From the NCBI GenBank assembly GCA_036825435.1, contig DAISYG010000037.1, forward strand, positions 1 through 18,644: DNA of 18,644 nucleotides, written 5' to 3'. Under the pieces are notes generated by a model. It searched no databases and had not been told where the DNA came from. It saw only the letters and a list, made by a program, of their open reading frames with translations. This stretch comes from UBA931 sp036825435. GTDB taxonomy: Bacteria > Pseudomonadota > Gammaproteobacteria > Burkholderiales > Casimicrobiaceae. Positions 15,157 through 18,644 of this stretch are shown one piece after another. Every line of letters starts with the position of its first letter. Position 1 is the first letter of the stretch. The position numbers were made by a program, and so were the translations under genes.

Positions 15157-17019
15157 ATGTCGATGTTGCTGCAAATTTCCGAACCCGACAGTCTGTCACC
15201 TAAACCCGCGCACAAACGCGTCGTGGGTATCGATCTTGGCACCACGCATTCGCTGGTAGCGACGGTGCATAACGGCGTGCCGACTATTATCCTCGACGAC
15301 AAAGGGCATTCGTTGTTGCCATCGGTGGTGCGTTATACCGAACACGGTGTTGTCGTCGGGCAGGAAGCGCTGGCGGCGCAAGCCCGTGACCCGACAAATA
15401 CCATTGTTTCCGTCAAACGCTTCATGGGTCGTGCGCTCACCGACCTCGGCGATGCGCGGCAGTTTCCGTATCAATGGGTGGATACTTCAGGCATGGTGCG
15501 CTTGAAAACGTGTGTCGGTGAAAAAAATCCGGTGGAGATTTCCGCTGAAATTTTGCGCGCATTGAAAGCACGCGCCGAAAAGCAGTTGGGCGGTAAGTTG
15601 GAAGGCGCCGTGATTACCGTTCCCGCGTATTTCGACGATGCGCAGCGGCAAGCGACCAAAGAAGCAGCGCAGTTGGCGGGGCTTGACGTATTACGTTTGT
15701 TGAACGAGCCGACGGCGGCGGCGGTTGCCTATGGTCTGGATCAGGGCGCCGAAGGCATTTACGTTGTGTACGATCTTGGCGGCGGTACTTTTGACGTATC
15801 AATATTACGTTTGTCGCGTGGCGTGTTTGAAGTATTGGCTACACATGGTAATTCTGCACTCGGCGGTGACGATTTTGATCACCGTATTTTCTGCTGGATA
15901 TTGGAAACGGCATCACTGCCGCCATTGGCTGCGGAAGATACGCGCCTATTATTGGCATTGTCGCGTCGCGCCAAAGAGACGCTGACCGACAGCGACAACG
16001 CGGTGATCACCGCACGGCTATCCAATGGACATCGTATTGATTTGACGCTGACCGAAAAAATATTCACTGAAATCACCGAGCAACTGGTCAAGAAAACGTT
16101 GACACCGATCAAACGCGCGCTGCACGATGCGGGTTTGTCGAAAGAAGACATCAAAGGTGTGGTGATGGTTGGCGGTGCAACACGGATGCCGCAAATTCGT
16201 CGCACCGTTGCCGATTATTTTGAACAACCACCATTGGTTAATTTGAACCCCGACGAAGTTGTTGCGCTGGGCGCGGCGATTCAAACAAACGCGCTGGCAG
16301 GAAATCGCGACCAAGACGATGATTGGTTATTGCTTGACGTGACGCCGCTATCGCTCGGCATCGAAACAATGGGCGGGCTCGTCGAAAAAATCGTGCCGCG
16401 TAACGCCGCGATTCCGCTGACGAAGGCGCAGGATTTCACGACGTTCAAAGACGGTCAGACCGCGCTGGCGATTCATGTGGTGCAGGGCGAACGCGAGAAA
16501 GTCGAAGATTGTCGTTCGCTGGCGCGTTTTGAACTGCGCGGTATTCCGCCGATGGTCGCGGGCGCGGCGCGTATCCGCATCACGTTTCAGATCGACGCCG
16601 ATGGTTTGCTATCGGTTTCGGCGCGCGAACAAACCACCGGCGTTGAAACCTCAGTGACCGTCAAACCTTCATACGGTCTCGACGAAAAAGACATTACGCG
16701 CATGCTTGCCGAGTCGATGGAATACGCGCGTGACGACATGCAAGCGCGCGCGCTCGCAGAATCGCAAATCGAAGCCGATCAGTTGCTCGAGCTGACGCAA
16801 CACGCGCTGGATGAAGACGGTGATTTATTGTCGGCGGAAGAGCGTGCGGCGATTGATCACGAGCTGAATCATCTGCGTCAGTGTCGCGAAGGCAGTGATT
16901 TAAAAGCGCTACGTAACGCGTTGATGCAAACCAACCGCGCGACGAACGAGTTTGCAGGTCGTCGCATGAACCGCAGCGTGCAAAAGGCGTTGGCGGGTAA
17001 AAATATTGATACGGTGTGA
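15157..17019 (+). CDS. hscA: Hsp70-class chaperone HscA for IscU
   Basis: HscA is a specialised Hsp70 that binds the LPPVK motif of IscU and drives cluster release with ATP. The 620 residues compare with 616 in E. coli. The nucleotide-binding domain shows GIDLGTTHSLVATV (residues 24-37), the block around VYDLGGGTFDVSILRL, and GGATRMPQIR. The substrate domain follows LLLDVTPLSLGIETMGG. The start LLQISEP matches E. coli HscA closely. ATG 15157 is chosen (GGAA ten bases before); ATG 15163 is possible, while a longer frame into hscB is not. TACAAT at 15121-15126 might be an internal promoter, but no -35 supports it. Longer spacing here (56 bases) is the widest inside the cluster after the iscR-iscS gap. 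Confidence 0.96.
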   Translation: MSMLLQISEPDSLSPKPAHKRVVGIDLGTTHSLVATVHNGVPTIILDDKGHSLLPSVVRYTEHGVVVGQEALAAQARDPTNTIVSVKRFMGRALTDLGDARQFPYQWVDTSGMVRLKTCVGEKNPVEISAEILRALKARAEKQLGGKLEGAVITVPAYFDDAQRQATKEAAQLAGLDVLRLLNEPTAAAVAYGLDQGAEGIYVVYDLGGGTFDVSILRLSRGVFEVLATHGNSALGGDDFDHRIFCWILETASLPPLAAEDTRLLLALSRRAKETLTDSDNAVITARLSNGHRIDLTLTEKIFTEITEQLVKKTLTPIKRALHDAGLSKEDIKGVVMVGGATRMPQIRRTVADYFEQPPLVNLNPDEVVALGAAIQTNALAGNRDQDDDWLLLDVTPLSLGIETMGGLVEKIVPRNAAIPLTKAQDFTTFKDGQTALAIHVVQGEREKVEDCRSLARFELRGIPPMVAGAARIRITFQIDADGLLSVSAREQTTGVETSVTVKPSYGLDEKDITRMLAESMEYARDDMQARALAESQIEADQLLELTQHALDEDGDLLSAEERAAIDHELNHLRQCREGSDLKALRNALMQTNRATNEFAGRRMNRSVQKALAGKNIDTV

Positions 17020-17021
17020 TC

Positions 17022-17360
17022 ATGCCTGAAATTACAGTTTTGCCTCATCCCGATATTTGTCCGCAAGGCATTCGCTTTGATGCGAACGCGGGTGAACTAT
17101 TGATCGACGCGCTGTTGAATCACGGTGTGAATATTGAACACGCGTGTGAAAAAGCTTGCGCGTGTACGACGTGCCACGTGATCATCAAAAGCGGTTTTGA
17201 TTCATTGGCCGATGCGTCTGACGATGAAGAAGACATGCTCGACCGGGCTTGGGGTGTTGCCGCGACATCAAGGCTTTCGTGCCAAACGCGCGTTGGCGAC
17301 GAAGATTTGCTGGTTGAAATTCCGCGCTACACCATCAACCACGCCAAAGAAGGAAAGTGA
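17022..17360 (+). CDS. fdx: ISC-type [2Fe-2S] ferredoxin
   Basis: This adrenodoxin-like ferredoxin supplies electrons for cluster assembly by IscS/IscU. The 112 residues (E. coli 111) carry the ligands Cys42, Cys48, Cys51 and Cys87 in ACEKACACTTC and LSCQTR. The C-terminus VEIPRYTINHAKEGK is the usual one. Cys46 is an extra non-ligand Cys also known in ISC ferredoxins. Only two bases separate it from the hscA stop and two from the iscX start, indicating translational coupling. Confidence 0.97.
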   Translation: MPEITVLPHPDICPQGIRFDANAGELLIDALLNHGVNIEHACEKACACTTCHVIIKSGFDSLADASDDEEDMLDRAWGVAATSRLSCQTRVGDEDLLVEIPRYTINHAKEGK

Positions 17361-17362
17361 AC

Positions 17363-17569
17363 ATGACGGATAAACTGACTTGGCACGATACGCAGACCAT
17401 CGCGGAAGCGCTGGTTGAAACGCACCCCGATGTTGACCCGCGCACGATCCGTTTCACCGACCTGCATCGTTGGATATGTGAATTGCCCCATTTTGGAGAC
17501 GAACCGCAGGCCAGCAACGAACGTATTTTGGAGGCGATTCAAATGGCGTGGATTGACGAGGCGGATTGA
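17363..17569 (+). CDS. iscX: Fe-S assembly accessory protein IscX
   Basis: IscX (YfhJ) is a small acidic protein that binds IscS and iron and modulates the rate of cluster formation. The 68 residues compare with 66 in E. coli, with the conserved HPDVDPRTIRFTDLHRWI and the PQASNERILEAI helix. ATG 17363 is used, since AGGA lies eight bases before it and GTG 17357 overlaps the fdx stop. It is the last gene of the isc cluster. Confidence 0.95.
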   Translation: MTDKLTWHDTQTIAEALVETHPDVDPRTIRFTDLHRWICELPHFGDEPQASNERILEAIQMAWIDEAD

Positions 17570-17609
17570 TGTCCAGATGACGGTAATCAGATGACAGGAA
17601 TCAGAAAAA

Positions 17610-17634
17610 TTTGATCGCGCGTAGCGCGATCAAA
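17610..17634. terminator. Hairpin after iscX, possible terminator
   Basis: TTTGATCGCGC and GCGCGATCAAA form a perfect 11-bp stem with a GTA loop, 40 bases beyond iscX. The T-tract expected for a plus-strand terminator is missing: AAAATAGC follows. A T-run occurs only when read from the minus strand. It may still stop or stabilise the isc transcript. Confidence 0.45.
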
Positions 17635-17640
17635 ATAGCT

Positions 17641-17683
17641 CCCCTCGCCTGCTTGCGGGAGAGGGGCGGGGGAGAGGGTTTTT
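17641..17683 (+). repeat. GC-rich hairpin of common proteobacterial type with T-run
   Basis: CCCCTC (17641-17646) and GAGGGG (17661-17666) with inner CCTGC/GCGGG form a stem. It is followed by GGGGGAGAGGG and five T. Similar CCCCTCTCCC-GCTTGC-GGGAGAGGGG repeats are widespread between proteobacterial genes (recalled, not searched). It may be the actual terminator of the isc operon. With the neighbouring hairpin and copy B it fills most of the 379-base gap, where I see no gene. Confidence 0.5.
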
Positions 17684-17685
17684 AG

Positions 17686-17825
17686 GGAAACACTGATTAA
17701 TTACTGCACACGCGCAATACGGCGTTGGAATTCGCCTCAAAATGCTCATTTACGCCAAGTAAACTCCGCTTTTCGTTGAATTCCGCCTTGTCTTGCCCGT
17801 GCTCGTGACATTAATCAGCGCTTCC
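17686..17825 (+). mobile_element. MITE-like hairpin element, copy B (140 bp)
   Basis: The ends GGAAACACTGATTAAT and (reversed) GGAAGCGCTGATTAAT match at 14 of 16. TTAG flanks both sides (17682-17685, 17826-17829). Imperfect pairing continues inward over about 47 bases per arm, up to two GAATTC sites that face each other. No open frame is plausible. Apart from copy C, cut by the window edge, this is the longest copy and the best reference for the family. Confidence 0.78.
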
Positions 17826-17898
17826 TTAGCAACTACGGTTATTTGAAGCGAGCTTTCAATAAATACCAAACGGATAACACTCGCATAACGTTCCCGAA

Positions 17899-17942
17899 CC
17901 CCGGAAATTGTCGTAATATTTCAAATTCATGACATTCCGGGG
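17899..17942 (+). promoter_or_regulatory. Leader hairpin enclosing the ParA-like gene's ribosome-binding region
   Basis: CCCCGGAA (17899-17906) pairs with TTCCGGGG (17935-17942), and TGTC/GACA extends the stem after a 2-base bulge, leaving an 18-base loop. The right arm includes the G-run that is the only ribosome-binding candidate before ATG 17949, so folding could mask it. The same repeat as DNA could be an operator for autoregulation. Confidence 0.5.
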
Positions 17943-17948
17943 CGAGCG

Positions 17949-18581
17949 ATGAAAACGATTCTGGTGGCGAACACAAAAGGGGGCAGCGGAAAAACAACGC
18001 TGGCGACGAATATCGCTGGATGGATTGCAAGCAGACACCGTTCCGTCGCGCTGCAAGACGAAGACCCGCAAGGTTCGGCAAGCCAATGGCTGGCGCGGCG
18101 CCCCGCGCTTTTTCCCAAAATCGACATGTTTCCCGCAGGAACGTCCAAAAAAGAAGTGCGCGAAGGAGACATCGGCTGGCGCGTTATTGATTCAGCGGCA
18201 GGCTTGCACGGCGACACCTTGCGCGCGTTGATCAAGCAGGCGGATTTGATGCTGGTGCCGCTCGCGCCATCGGCTTTTGACATGGAAGCCACGCAAGTAT
18301 TCCTCGACGTCATCATGGAGCGCAAAGCCGTGCGTGAACAGAGGCTGGCGGTGGGCATTGTTGCGATGCGCGTTGATGCGCGGACGAAAAGCGCGGCAGA
18401 ACTGGATGAATTTCTCTATGGTTTCGATTTTCCGTTGCTAACACATTTGCGCGATACGCAGGTGTACGTGCAATGCGCACGCGATGGTTTGACGATTTTT
18501 GATTTGCCTCCGTCACGCGGCGCGCAGGATTGGGAGCAGTGGAAGCCCATATTGCATTGGCTTTCGCTCAACGCCCAATAA
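17949..18581 (+). CDS. Orphan ParA/MinD-family ATPase
   Basis: The 210 residues form a single P-loop ATPase domain of the ParA type. The deviant Walker A is KGGSGKTT (residues 10-17) with both lysines (10 and 15). Walker A' appears as DEDPQGSASQW (37-47) with Asp39, and the Walker B region reads WRVIDSAAG. Such proteins dimerise on ATP, often on DNA, to place plasmids, chromosomes or protein clusters. There is no N-terminal helix-turn-helix and no parB or parS-like gene follows inside the window, so it is an orphan and its cargo is unknown. Gln36 replaces the usual hydrophobic residue before DxD. The stop codon TAA is immediately followed by a MITE-like element, and another copy lies 124 bases before the start. 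Confidence 0.85.
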   Translation: MKTILVANTKGGSGKTTLATNIAGWIASRHRSVALQDEDPQGSASQWLARRPALFPKIDMFPAGTSKKEVREGDIGWRVIDSAAGLHGDTLRALIKQADLMLVPLAPSAFDMEATQVFLDVIMERKAVREQRLAVGIVAMRVDARTKSAAELDEFLYGFDFPLLTHLRDTQVYVQCARDGLTIFDLPPSRGAQDWEQWKPILHWLSLNAQ

Positions 18582-18582
18582 A

Positions 18583-18644
18583 GGAACCACTGATTCATTA
18601 CTGCGCACGCGCAATACGGCGTTGGAATCCTCCTCAAAATGCTC
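18583..18644 (+). mobile_element. MITE-like hairpin element, copy C (cut by window end)
   Basis: It begins GGAACCACTGATTCATTACT and continues as copy B does, with only scattered changes, for all 62 visible bases. The bases before it are TAAA, of which TAA is the stop codon of the ParA-like gene. The right end lies outside the window, so a target duplication cannot be checked. Confidence 0.75.

Noticed and set aside
18025..18358. Other-frame ORFs inside the ParA-like gene
   Set aside because: They are shadows with skewed composition and no start signals.
12227..18644. Repeats as a CRISPR array
   Set aside because: Copies are far apart, of 104-140 bp, with inverted ends and no regular spacers or cas genes.

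Overview
The window is a stretch of chromosome that looks betaproteobacterial. The evidence is a lon-hupB-tRNA-Val-tRNA-Asp block, a single-chain PurL of about 1290 residues, a 16-strand-type general porin with a C-terminal Phe, a BepA-type M48 protease next to moaC, and a complete iscR-S-U-A-hscB-hscA-fdx-iscX cluster. I cannot name a genus from sequence alone. Almost all the coding DNA is housekeeping; what stands out lies between the genes.

Layout: 1-209 is a lon leader with an 18-bp perfect palindrome. lon (210-2672) and hupB (2823-3095) are followed by tRNA-Val(UAC), tRNA-Asp(GUC) and a very strong intrinsic terminator that sits only 10 bases before purL (3429-7310). A porin gene (7487-8602) with a recognisable sigma-70 promoter converges on a minus-strand bepA-like gene (8704-10200) across a shared bidirectional terminator. 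From 10250 onward everything is on the plus strand: moaC and cysE are nearly fused (3-base gap), then iscR follows behind a promoter whose -35 lies inside a type-1 IscR site, then the isc genes, tightly packed. After iscX comes a 379-base non-coding stretch and an orphan ParA-like ATPase gene (17949-18581).

How the genes work together: CysE makes O-acetylserine for cysteine. IscS takes sulphur from cysteine and loads it on the IscU scaffold, and HscA/HscB/Fdx/IscA/IscX support assembly and transfer. IscR senses [2Fe-2S] supply. MoaC belongs to molybdopterin synthesis, which also uses IscS-derived sulphur in bacteria, so 10.3-17.6 kb reads as a sulphur-mobilisation neighbourhood.

The main discovery candidate is a family of small, non-coding, hairpin-forming elements (about 104-140 bp, MITE-like). 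Their imperfect terminal inverted repeats resemble GGAAACRCTGATTMAT. I see four members: 12227-12330, a diverged one at about 12330-12452, 17686-17825, and one cut by the window end at 18583-18644. Two are flanked by 4-base direct repeats of the form TNAR (TGAA, TTAG), and two begin right after a stop codon. Two lie in tandem between iscR and iscS, separating the regulator from the operon it normally heads, and two flank the ParA-like gene in the same orientation.
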